A program made the translations under genes and the position numbers. Positions 41,765-49,608 of a stretch of DNA of 64,000 nucleotides are shown one piece after another; position 1 is the first letter of the stretch, and each line of letters begins with the position of its first letter. The DNA lies in the NCBI GenBank assembly GCA_003584005.1, contig QXHL01000013.1:1-64000 (forward strand), read 5' to 3'. This DNA comes from Alicyclobacillaceae bacterium I2511 (lineage in GTDB: Bacteria > Bacillota > Bacilli > Alicyclobacillales > Alicyclobacillaceae). The notes beneath the pieces are model-generated. The model did no database searches. It saw nothing but the letters and a program-made list of their open reading frames with translations, and had not been told where the DNA came from.

Positions 41765-43720
41765 ATGTCCGCTGAGCCAAACCGCCTTGACGCTTTACTA
41801 AGTGAAACTCGTACGTTCAGTCCATCAGAAGAATTTCGTGCAAACGCCAATTTTTCTGACCCTGCAATTTATCAACAAGCGGACGCAAACCCAGAAGCCT
41901 ATTGGGGGAATCAAGCAAAAAATCTGACCTGGTTCAAACCCTTTACACAGGTTCTGGACTGGCATCCACCCTATGCAAAATGGTTCGGCGATGGAACGCT
42001 GAATGTGACTTACAACTGCGTGGATAGGCACCGTGAAACCTGGCGCAAGAACAAGGCCGCCATTATTTGGGAAGGTGAACCGGGGGATGCCAAGGTCTAT
42101 ACCTATGAAATGCTTGGCCACGAGGTGGACAAAGCGGCACACATGTTGCAAAAACTGGGAGTTAAAAAGGGTGACCGGGTGACGGTTTACTTGCCGATGA
42201 TTCCGGAGTTGCCGATTACACTTTTGGCTTGTGCGAAGATTGGCGCCATTCATTCTGTAGTGTTTGCCGGATTTTCTCCCAAATCTCTACATGAACGCAT
42301 TGTCGACGCAGATTCTCGTTTGCTCATCACTGCGGATGCTGGTTGGCGTCGAGGCCAGGTTGTTCCACTCAAGATAAACGCAGACCAGGCCGTGGAAGAC
42401 TCCCCAATTGAAAAGGTATTGGTTGTGGAGCGCGTCGGCAAGGATTTTAGCAGTGAGATGGTGGCCGGGCGCGATGTGTTTTGGCATGAACTTATTAAAG
42501 AATCTCCATCCACACCGTTTGCAGCGGCAGAAATGAATGCCGAGGATATACTGTTTTTGCTGTATACCTCAGGGACAACCGGCAAACCGAAAGGAATCGT
42601 GCATACCACGGGAGGATATCTCGTCGGCGCAAATACGTCTATGCGCAGTGTGTTCGATATCAAAGATGAAGATGTCTATTGGTGTAGCGCAGACATCGGC
42701 TGGGTAACCGGGCACACGTATACGGTCTACGGGCCACTGTCCACCGGGGCCACAGTGCTGATGTTTGAGGGCACACCAGACTGGCCTCGTCGAGACCGAT
42801 ACTGGGAACTGATTGAAAAATACGGGGTCACCATTTTCTATACGGCGCCAACGTCTATTCGCACGTTTATGAAGTGGGGGCTGGACTATCCAAACAGCCG
42901 AGACCTTAGTTCTTTGCGGCTGCTCGGAACGGTGGGGGAACCCATCAATCCGGAAGCGTGGATGTGGTATCACCAACACATTGGCCATGAGCAATGTCCG
43001 ATTGTGGACACATGGTGGCAGACCGAAACGGGTTGCGCCATGATTGCGCCCTTGCCTGGACTAATTGAGACTAAACCGGGATCTGCGACAAAGGCTGTAC
43101 CTGGTGTCTCGGCAACTGTGGTGGACGAGACAGGAACCCCAGTTGGCGAAGGAAACGGCGGGTATTTGGTCATTACAAAACCATGGCCGTCCATGTTGCG
43201 CACCATCTGGGGAGACGATGCACGCTATAAAAGCACTTACTGGGGTCGCTTCAAGGATACGTATATGCCGGGGGATGGGGCCCATCTAGATGAGCATGGC
43301 TACCTCTGGATTCTTGGCCGGATTGATGACGTGATTAACGTGTCCGGTCACCGTATTGGCAGTATGGAAGTGGAGAGTGCCTTAGTGGATCACTCAGCTG
43401 TTGCTGAAGCGGCGGTGATTGGACGTTCCCACGAGATTAAGGGTCAGGCCATCACTGCTTTTGTCACGGTCAAGGAAGGGATAGAAACCTCGGTAGAGTT
43501 AGCCAATGTGTTAAAACAACACGTGGTAGATAAAATTGGGTCGATTGCAAGACCAGAGGAAATTTTGTTTACGGCAGAATTGCCGAAAACCCGCAGTGCG
43601 AAAATTATGCGTCGTTTGCTTCGGGATATTGCTGAAGGGCGTGTGCTTGGCGACACAACCACACTTGCAGACCCCAGTGTCATTGAGTCTCTGAAGTTGC
43701 AGTATAAAGACAGTGAGTGA
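41765..43720 (+). CDS. acsA: Acetyl-CoA synthetase
   Basis: 651 residues, full length for AMP-forming acetyl-CoA synthetase. Motifs: N-terminal ACAS_N region with WFKPFTQVLDW, A3 loop LLYTSGTTGKPKGIVHTTGG, A5 WWQTETG, A7/A8 YWGRFKDTYMPGDGAHLDEHGYLWILGR-ID, and A10 PKTRSAKIMRR with the catalytic Lys that is regulated by acetylation. GAGAGGAG ribosome site before ATG 41765. Converts acetate, ATP and CoA to acetyl-CoA. The acetate transporter gene follows 120 bp downstream, giving an acetate assimilation pair. The 3' end carries a short tandem repeat overlapping the stop. Confidence 0.97.
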   Translation: MSAEPNRLDALLSETRTFSPSEEFRANANFSDPAIYQQADANPEAYWGNQAKNLTWFKPFTQVLDWHPPYAKWFGDGTLNVTYNCVDRHRETWRKNKAAIIWEGEPGDAKVYTYEMLGHEVDKAAHMLQKLGVKKGDRVTVYLPMIPELPITLLACAKIGAIHSVVFAGFSPKSLHERIVDADSRLLITADAGWRRGQVVPLKINADQAVEDSPIEKVLVVERVGKDFSSEMVAGRDVFWHELIKESPSTPFAAAEMNAEDILFLLYTSGTTGKPKGIVHTTGGYLVGANTSMRSVFDIKDEDVYWCSADIGWVTGHTYTVYGPLSTGATVLMFEGTPDWPRRDRYWELIEKYGVTIFYTAPTSIRTFMKWGLDYPNSRDLSSLRLLGTVGEPINPEAWMWYHQHIGHEQCPIVDTWWQTETGCAMIAPLPGLIETKPGSATKAVPGVSATVVDETGTPVGEGNGGYLVITKPWPSMLRTIWGDDARYKSTYWGRFKDTYMPGDGAHLDEHGYLWILGRIDDVINVSGHRIGSMEVESALVDHSAVAEAAVIGRSHEIKGQAITAFVTVKEGIETSVELANVLKQHVVDKIGSIARPEEILFTAELPKTRSAKIMRRLLRDIAEGRVLGDTTTLADPSVIESLKLQYKDSE

Positions 43721-43762
43721 TTTAAGGATGGTGAGTAATTAAGGATAGTGGGTAATATTTTA
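43713..43762 (+). repeat. Degenerate 17-18-bp tandem repeat across the acsA stop
   Basis: Units begin GTGAGTGATTTAAGGATG (43713), GTGAGTAATTAAGGATA (43731) and GTGGGTAATATTTTA (43748). The first unit contains the acsA stop codon. Confidence 0.6.
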
Positions 43763-43839
43763 TAGAAATTATTTTATTTAGGTTTTCCTTCCCGATTTTT
43801 CACGGGATCCAAAATCAGAACCGTCTAGGAGGCATGACG

Positions 43840-44424
43840 ATGTCCAATCAAGCAAAAATTGCTGATCCGGGTCCGTTAGGCTTGGCTGGATTTGGGGTTA
43901 CCACCTGCATTTTGAGCCTCATCAATGCAGGGGTGGCTTCCCCGGAAGGTCTTGGAGTCGTTCTTGGTTTGGCTATGGCTTACGGGGGCGGTGCACAATT
44001 GTTAGCGGGAATGTGGGAATTCCGCAAAGGGAACACCTTTGGGGCAACGGCCTTCACCTCATATGGTGCGTTTTGGATTGCTTTTTACCTCATTATTCAC
44101 GAGGCACCTAAAACGGGGGTCGGTCTTTTCCTATTCTTTTTTGGAGTCCTGACCTTCTATTTATGGATTGCTTCATTTTATCTCAATAAGGCCCTTTTTT
44201 ACGTATTCTTAACCTTAACAATTACCTTTTTTCTGCTCGCACTGAATTCATTTCAGGTTCTTGGTTCCTCTGCACCGGGCGGATGGCTGGGGCTGATTTG
44301 CGGACTTTTAGCCCTGTACACTTCTGCGGCCGGGGTCATCAACAATGTGGCTGGGCACACGGTGTTGCCGATTGGTAAGCCGATGAAACAGCCGTTTGTA
44401 GAAACGAGTGGGGTTTCGGCATAG
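43840..44424 (+). CDS. Acetate uptake transporter, GPR1/FUN34/YaaH (SatP) family
   Basis: 194 residues from ATG 43840, with TAGGAGG 8 bases upstream; ATG 43834 is too close to the site. Six helices. The family signature NPxPLGL is present as DPGPLGLAGFGVTT at the first helix. AYGGGAQLLAGMWEFRKGNTFGATAFTSYGAFWI is the conserved second/third helix region. Family members are acetate/succinate:proton symporters or channels. Location directly after acsA and before a terminator supports acetate uptake. Confidence 0.92.
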   Translation: MSNQAKIADPGPLGLAGFGVTTCILSLINAGVASPEGLGVVLGLAMAYGGGAQLLAGMWEFRKGNTFGATAFTSYGAFWIAFYLIIHEAPKTGVGLFLFFFGVLTFYLWIASFYLNKALFYVFLTLTITFFLLALNSFQVLGSSAPGGWLGLICGLLALYTSAAGVINNVAGHTVLPIGKPMKQPFVETSGVSA

Positions 44425-44442
44425 GTCCGGACACCTCTTAAA

Positions 44443-44482
44443 GGCCCCTCGCGGGGAATCATTCTCCGCGAGGGGCCTTTTT
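44443..44482 (+). terminator. Terminator after the acetate transporter
   Basis: GGCCCCTCGCGG (44443-44454) and CCGCGAGGGGCC (44466-44477), followed by T5. Confidence 0.93.
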
Positions 44483-44584
44483 CTGTATGGCGAAGAACCA
44501 TTCTGGAAATTCTCGGCTTAGCTGCGTTCCTCGCTTGGCAATCAGCGAAATGGATAATGCATTGAGGAGTATTTTGCCAAGTGA

Positions 44585-45862
44585 CTAGATTTTCAGGGGT
44601 TCACTTTTGGCGATGTAATGTGGGCTTCGTCGTGAGGGACGACCAATCCACAGCAGCATAGCCACACCTAAAAAGCGAAGTCCTGTCGAGAGGAACATGG
44701 TAGGTGCCATGTGTAGTGGGTGAAGCAGCCAGACGCCAATCTGGGGGGCGATGAAACCGATGAAGCCAATGAAAATATTGAAATGTGCAATATAGGACGT
44801 GCGTTCCGACGCCGGAATGATGTCTAAAAGGTAATTGAATTGAAGCATCGTATAACCCGCGACAAACGCTCCCGAGATGAAGTTTACCAGGACGAGATAG
44901 GGGAGGTTGACAGAAAGAACAGTGAGCGCCGGTGCTAAGGCGACGCCAGCCCCGCTCACCGCGAGCATTCGTAAGGTACCGTGCTTTTCGGACCCTCTAC
45001 CCCAGCGTTGAAAGGTGAAAACCTGTGTCAATTGACTGGCCACGTTAAATGCACTAATCCAGATTGCGGTGGCTCCAGCGTTGCGAATCTGATATAGGTT
45101 GAACAGTGGCCACGCCATTTGCCAACCAAAATTGAAAACAGCGGCAGCCATCAAAAATCGCCAATAGGCTGGATGATGAAAGCATTGTATCAAAGTGTGC
45201 AGGCCGAAAGTGGTCGTGTGGAAATGGCTCGGGTGGACATTCACGTGTTCAATGTGTCTAGAGAGGTAGTAGATTTCGAAGCCGGAAGCCAACAAGGAGA
45301 GCCAGAACAACCCCATATAGGGGAGTGAACTGGTGGCAGGAAATAGTTGGATGAAAATGCCTGGAATGAGCGTGGCGGCCAACGCGACGAGAGTGCCCCA
45401 GCGATTTCTCACGCCAAAAAAGGAGGCCCTCCGTTCGCCTGGAATCAATTCGCCAATGAGGGATTGCCAGGATAAGTTGCTGAGTGACCCAGGAAAATTC
45501 ATTAAAGCAATCAGTAACACGGCGGTGATGGCGGTCCCGGCACTTGGCACCAGTAAAGGGGTTACCGCCAACAGGCCATAAAAGATTCTCGCAATTCCTG
45601 TGGAACTGACGCAAAACCGCAACTTGCTGTGCACTCGCGTGAGCCATGCAGCGCCGATAAACGTCGCAAAGATGCTCATCAGCGCAGTCAATGAATTCAA
45701 CAGGGTGACATCCTCTGATGTGCCATGCAGGGGTTTCAAAATGAATAGAGGAGCAAAATTGGCAAGAATGGTAATGCCGACGGTTGCGGCCACACCGTTA
45801 CGGATGCTTCGTTGTTCGTTACACTCAATTTCTTCATGAGTATACTCTTCATGGGTGTACAT
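44585..45862 (-). CDS. MFS transporter
   Basis: 425 residues from ATG 45862 (AGGG 10 bases upstream; GTG 45880 possible). Twelve helices. The N-terminal tail repeats YTHEE twice. The loop after helix 4 contains NLSWQSLIGELIPGERRASFFGVRNRW, seen in a subgroup of MFS proteins related to YqgE-like or MFS_1 drug transporters. The second half has FNYLLDIIPASERTSYIAHFN. The canonical MFS loop 2-3 motif is weak (WLTRVHSKLR), so substrate is not predicted. Single-gene unit, convergent with the acetate transporter. Confidence 0.8.
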   Translation of the reverse strand: MYTHEEYTHEEIECNEQRSIRNGVAATVGITILANFAPLFILKPLHGTSEDVTLLNSLTALMSIFATFIGAAWLTRVHSKLRFCVSSTGIARIFYGLLAVTPLLVPSAGTAITAVLLIALMNFPGSLSNLSWQSLIGELIPGERRASFFGVRNRWGTLVALAATLIPGIFIQLFPATSSLPYMGLFWLSLLASGFEIYYLSRHIEHVNVHPSHFHTTTFGLHTLIQCFHHPAYWRFLMAAAVFNFGWQMAWPLFNLYQIRNAGATAIWISAFNVASQLTQVFTFQRWGRGSEKHGTLRMLAVSGAGVALAPALTVLSVNLPYLVLVNFISGAFVAGYTMLQFNYLLDIIPASERTSYIAHFNIFIGFIGFIAPQIGVWLLHPLHMAPTMFLSTGLRFLGVAMLLWIGRPSRRSPHYIAKSEPLKI

Positions 45863-46145
45863 GAATGTGTTAACCCTCACAGTGTTCTCTATTCGGAATT
45901 TTGGTGCGGATTTTGGGCTAGTCTCCTGGCACTACTGGGTCTGCCGGACCTTTTTCCGGACACGCAGGATAGATAAATTTTGCGATTCTGGTAAGATTAG
46001 AATAGCATGTTTAGAAACCTCCATTAATTCTCGCAAATTATTGGATAGGGCACCCATAGTTTATCACAATGGCTGAAATTAGTTTTCCCTCGAATTAAAA
46101 ATGGGATTTAGTAGAGCTTTTTTCGAAGGGAAAGGGGAATTCAGT

Positions 46146-47303
46146 ATGCGCCTGGTGATTGCACCGGATTCATTCAAAGGGAGTCTGACGGCCGTCGAGG
46201 TTGCACAAACTGTGGCCGCAGCGGCGGCCAGGGAGTGGCCAGAATTGGAGTGTAAATTGTTGCCGATGGCTGACGGTGGGGAGGGAACCGTGGCGACCTT
46301 GGTGAGTGCTACGGGTGGGGTACAAATTCCTGTGCGTGTGACAGGACCTAGGGGGGGATGGGTGGACACGTTTTACGGCGTTCTTGGCGATGGTGTCACC
46401 GCCGCCTTGGAGGTGGCCACAGTGGCTGGGTTGCCAATGGTTCCGCTGGCTGCTCGTAACCCAATGCAGACCACGACACAGGGGCTTGGCGAGGTGATGC
46501 AACACGCGCTGTCCGCAGGCTATCGGAAGTTTGTCGTGGGATTGGGTGGAAGTGCCACCAACGATGGTGGAATCGGCCTTTTGCAGGCGTTAGGGGCTTG
46601 CTTCAACGCTGTCGATGGACAGGCTGTGCCCACAAACGGGTGGGGAATGACCCAAGTGGCTGCCGTGAATTTATCAGGGTTGGATGTCCGCTTGCGGGAG
46701 TGTGAAATCCGAATTGCCGTGGATGTGGACAATCCCCTCTGTGGGCCGCTCGGCGCAAGTGTAGTGTTTGGGCCACAGAAAGGGGCAACACCAGCCCAAG
46801 TGGCTCTGCTGGACGCCGGAATGAACCGATATGCAAACTTAGTAGAACGGGAGCTGCACCTTTCTTTACAAACAACCCCGGGGGCTGGGGCCGCCGGGGG
46901 GTTGGGTTTTGCATTTATGGCCTTAGGGGCAATCATGATTCCTGGTGCGCAATTGATTGGCGAAACTGTGGGATTGGAAGCAGAGGTGACAGAAGCGGAC
47001 TGGGTTCTAACTGGTGAGGGGCAAAGTGATGCCCAGACTCTACACGGCAAGCTCCCCTTTTACGTAGCCCGTGTGGCACATAGGCACCATGTCCCAACAA
47101 TTTTGCTATCGGCCAGTTTGGGCAAAGACTCCCAGGCACTGTATGACGTGTTTGCCAGTATTCACGCCATCACGCCTCGTCCGATGACTTTAGAGGAGGC
47201 CATGGCCCAAGCCCATGAACTGCTGTTTGAAGCGGCTCGCAATCTTATTCGGGTGCTTAAGGGATTGCGTAGCACCACCTGTGGAACACATCTAGTGAAA
47301 TAA
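46146..47303 (+). CDS. glxK: Glycerate kinase (GlxK/GarK family)
   Basis: 385 residues from ATG 46146, with GGGGAA 6 bases upstream; a longer frame to 46101 has no site. RLVIAPDSFKGSLTAVEVA is the family N-terminus. LLPMADGGEGTVATLV, VGLGGSATNDGGIGLLQALG (nucleotide/substrate loop), NPLCGPLGASVVFGPQKGA and PGAGAAGGLGFAFMALGA are diagnostic. It phosphorylates D-glycerate, feeding glyoxylate-derived or sugar-acid carbon into glycolysis. The final 15 residues (GLRSTTCGTHLVK) extend slightly beyond usual. Monocistronic. Confidence 0.95.
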   Translation: MRLVIAPDSFKGSLTAVEVAQTVAAAAAREWPELECKLLPMADGGEGTVATLVSATGGVQIPVRVTGPRGGWVDTFYGVLGDGVTAALEVATVAGLPMVPLAARNPMQTTTQGLGEVMQHALSAGYRKFVVGLGGSATNDGGIGLLQALGACFNAVDGQAVPTNGWGMTQVAAVNLSGLDVRLRECEIRIAVDVDNPLCGPLGASVVFGPQKGATPAQVALLDAGMNRYANLVERELHLSLQTTPGAGAAGGLGFAFMALGAIMIPGAQLIGETVGLEAEVTEADWVLTGEGQSDAQTLHGKLPFYVARVAHRHHVPTILLSASLGKDSQALYDVFASIHAITPRPMTLEEAMAQAHELLFEAARNLIRVLKGLRSTTCGTHLVK

Positions 47304-47470
47304 GTTCTGCGCCATTCGCCCCGCCTCCGCGAATGGCGATGGACAGCCCCGCGTGCTGTCTTGCCTGTACAGAATCCTAACAGCTTTGTTTCGAATTTTG
47401 ATTGAAAAATAAAGCGGGTGTTGCTCAGTAAGCAGATTGTTGTCCAGTACGAAGACCTTGAACTAATGAC

Positions 47471-47947
47471 TTAGGGCTGTGTCTGTTTGCCTAGAGTCAC
47501 GCCCTGCTGCCACAAGGCGGGGGGCAGAATTGCCTGAAGGGTACGAGCGGCATATTTCAGTCCCCGCTGACGCCGCCGATTCCAGACCTTGGCTGCGGCC
47601 ACAAGCGCCTGTTCTGCAGGCATCTGTGGGGGTACGTCCGCGAGGGCAGCGGTGGCTTGCGCATCCAGGGACCGGAGGACAACCAAGGATTGGACAACCC
47701 ACTGCAAGGTATCGTTTGGATTTAATCCTGGGTCTACCAGCAGCCGTCGCAGGTGACCGGCAGCCAGGTTGCGGTAGTAACTGGTTTTCTGATTTTGCGT
47801 CTCCAGCAGGGTCCGCACGGATGAATTCGCTTTAATGGGTAGAGAATTCATTTCGGCGGTGAAACTGCAAAACATCTGTTCCGCGTAAATGCTTTGCCCT
47901 AGGTATTGCAGGGTACGCCACAGGGTGGCGTGAATCATAGGATGCAT
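47471..47947 (-). CDS. Hypothetical protein
   Basis: 158 residues from ATG 47947 with GGAGG 8 bases upstream. All-helical, Gln- and Ala-rich, basic near the end (AAKVWNRRRQRGLKYAARTL). No signal peptide, membrane segment or known motif. It lies 32 bp downstream of the HAD phosphatase gene on the same strand and is probably cotranscribed with it. Confidence 0.6.
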   Translation of the reverse strand: MHPMIHATLWRTLQYLGQSIYAEQMFCSFTAEMNSLPIKANSSVRTLLETQNQKTSYYRNLAAGHLRRLLVDPGLNPNDTLQWVVQSLVVLRSLDAQATAALADVPPQMPAEQALVAAAKVWNRRRQRGLKYAARTLQAILPPALWQQGVTLGKQTQP

Positions 47948-47979
47948 GGCTCTGCCTCCGCAAATCGTTCTTCCACAAC

Positions 47980-48840
47980 TTATGGGCGGTCTCTCGTTTT
48001 GGTGCTTCGAATTGTGGCAATGGACTGCAAAAGCGGTGCCAATGCTCGCGGATGAGAGACTTCAACCAGGGAATCCTCCCATGGCCCAGTGGTTCTGTCA
48101 GGAATTTGGTAACGGTCAATGTATATCGCCTTCATACCCATTGCTAAGGCCGGTAAAATTTCGTTGCGAAAATTGTCGCCGATGCTAACCATTTGATGGT
48201 TGGGAAGATTAAATAAATCTCGTAGCTCTGCCAGGTGTTGACGGGCTTGAAACTCTTTGTGGGCGAGAAAAATAGCTTTGTCAAAAGCGTCTGCAAGTCC
48301 GAGTTTAGACAAAATGTCCCGGCTGTCCGGTTCCGGGCTGTTGGTCATCAATACGAAGTGGCAGCCCTGTTGTTTCAAGGCGGTGATGGCCTCTAGTAGG
48401 CCGGGCAGGCCCTGCATGGGGAAGTCATCAGACTGCATGTGGGTTCGGGTGGCGGCAAAGGCGGCCTGAACCTGTTCTTGTGACAGACCATAGTGGCGGG
48501 CGGCCACGCGATAAATCACCCAAGGGTCTCCCACGTGAATCCAATTGGACGTCGGGTTTTCTACAACTGTCTGACCCGCCCAGTCCACCACCGTTTGCCC
48601 CTGACGGATGAGTCCACTCTCTAAGTGATAACTGGACCCTAACTTCAGCGAGTGTTGTCCGGTGAAGGCCTGGTTCAGGTCCGCTAAAAATTTCTGGGTT
48701 TTGTCTGGTGACACCCGTTTTGCGAGTTCATCCCGGTACACATCAAATTGGCCGGTTTCTTCGTACACCGTACCATCGAGATCAAATATATATAAATTGC
48801 AGTCCTGCAGACGGGCTGCAGTTTGATGAATCATGTCCAT
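47980..48840 (-). CDS. HAD-superfamily hydrolase
   Basis: 286 residues from ATG 48840, placed just after GGAGGGGAAAAGG; a longer frame to 48957 runs through a hairpin and has no site. Motif I FDLDGTVYEE (nucleophile Asp and acid/base Asp), a helical cap (about 40-150), motif II LMTNSPEP, motif III Lys near AHKEFQAR, and motif IV SIGDNFRNEILPALAMGMKAIYID. Likely a phosphatase of the pyrimidine-nucleotidase/phosphoglycolate type; substrate cannot be read. Cotranscribed with the following hypothetical gene. Confidence 0.85.
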   Translation of the reverse strand: MDMIHQTAARLQDCNLYIFDLDGTVYEETGQFDVYRDELAKRVSPDKTQKFLADLNQAFTGQHSLKLGSSYHLESGLIRQGQTVVDWAGQTVVENPTSNWIHVGDPWVIYRVAARHYGLSQEQVQAAFAATRTHMQSDDFPMQGLPGLLEAITALKQQGCHFVLMTNSPEPDSRDILSKLGLADAFDKAIFLAHKEFQARQHLAELRDLFNLPNHQMVSIGDNFRNEILPALAMGMKAIYIDRYQIPDRTTGPWEDSLVEVSHPRALAPLLQSIATIRSTKTRDRP

Positions 48841-48906
48841 CCTTTTCCCCTCCATCATGGCATTGGTTAACCCACACGGCTCCCACTTAGGCATAACACG
48901 CAAACG

Positions 48907-48934
48907 GCGCCTCCGCAATAGCTTGCGGAGGCGC
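48907..48934 (-). terminator. Strong GC-rich hairpin after the SPW-repeat gene
   Basis: GCGCCTCCGCAA (48907-48918) and TTGCGGAGGCGC (48923-48934), perfect 12-bp stem, loop of 4. It lies downstream of the minus-strand SPW gene, between it and the HAD gene start. T-poor. Confidence 0.65.
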
Positions 48935-48986
48935 GCTACAAGTTCTGACCCCATCACTTTTGGATGGAAAGCAGGAATTTCACAGA

Positions 48987-49358
48987 TTATGAGACTTTCA
49001 TTCCCCTACCTGAACCACCGGAACTTGTGATGGTCCCCATGGTCCACAAATTGAGTACGACGGTAATTAACCCAAGGAGAACGCTGTTCCATGCGTTGGA
49101 CGTGTTGCTACTAATGGACATCAACCAAGGCTGCAATACAAACCAAGCGCCCATCAGGAGGGATACCCAGTTCATCCAGTTAGACCAGTTTGCAGTGGAA
49201 TCTTCGCGAGTGGCGGCCCAACCGGAGACAAGGAGCTGAATCACACCTGCAATCACACTGGTCCAGGTGGCACCAGCATGTCCGGAGAAGCCGAAGACCC
49301 ACGGCGAAATAATAAACCAAATGCCAATGATAGCAACCAGCCAATTCCGCCATTTCAT
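48987..49358 (-). CDS. SPW-repeat membrane protein
   Basis: 123 residues, four membrane helices. Two SPW repeats: WLVAIIGIWFIISPWVFGFS (Ser-Pro-Trp) and WVSLLMGAWFVLQPWLMSIS (Gln-Pro-Trp), each followed by a helix (TSVIAGVIQLLVSG and NSVLLGLITVVLNL). Function of the family is unknown. ATG has GGAGGTG 8 bases upstream. The C-terminal tail is Ser/Gly-rich. Single gene. Confidence 0.85.
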   Translation of the reverse strand: MKWRNWLVAIIGIWFIISPWVFGFSGHAGATWTSVIAGVIQLLVSGWAATREDSTANWSNWMNWVSLLMGAWFVLQPWLMSISSNTSNAWNSVLLGLITVVLNLWTMGTITSSGGSGRGMKVS

Positions 49359-49608
49359 CGCCAGACACCTCCAATGAAGTTTTGTAGATTAAAAGCAGCT
49401 TTGTGAATTAAAATTCCTGCTTTCACATATGAAGTTACTACCTATGCATAAAATATTCAACACACAATTTGGCCAAATTTATCTATGGACTGATGATTGC
49501 AGCAGTGGCACTTTCTAATCCTACGCCACACGTAAACAGGCGCATCCGCACGTTGTTGCCTGTGTTTGTGAAATGCTGTAGCTATGACGGGGGTTGCACA
49601 GGGGTTGC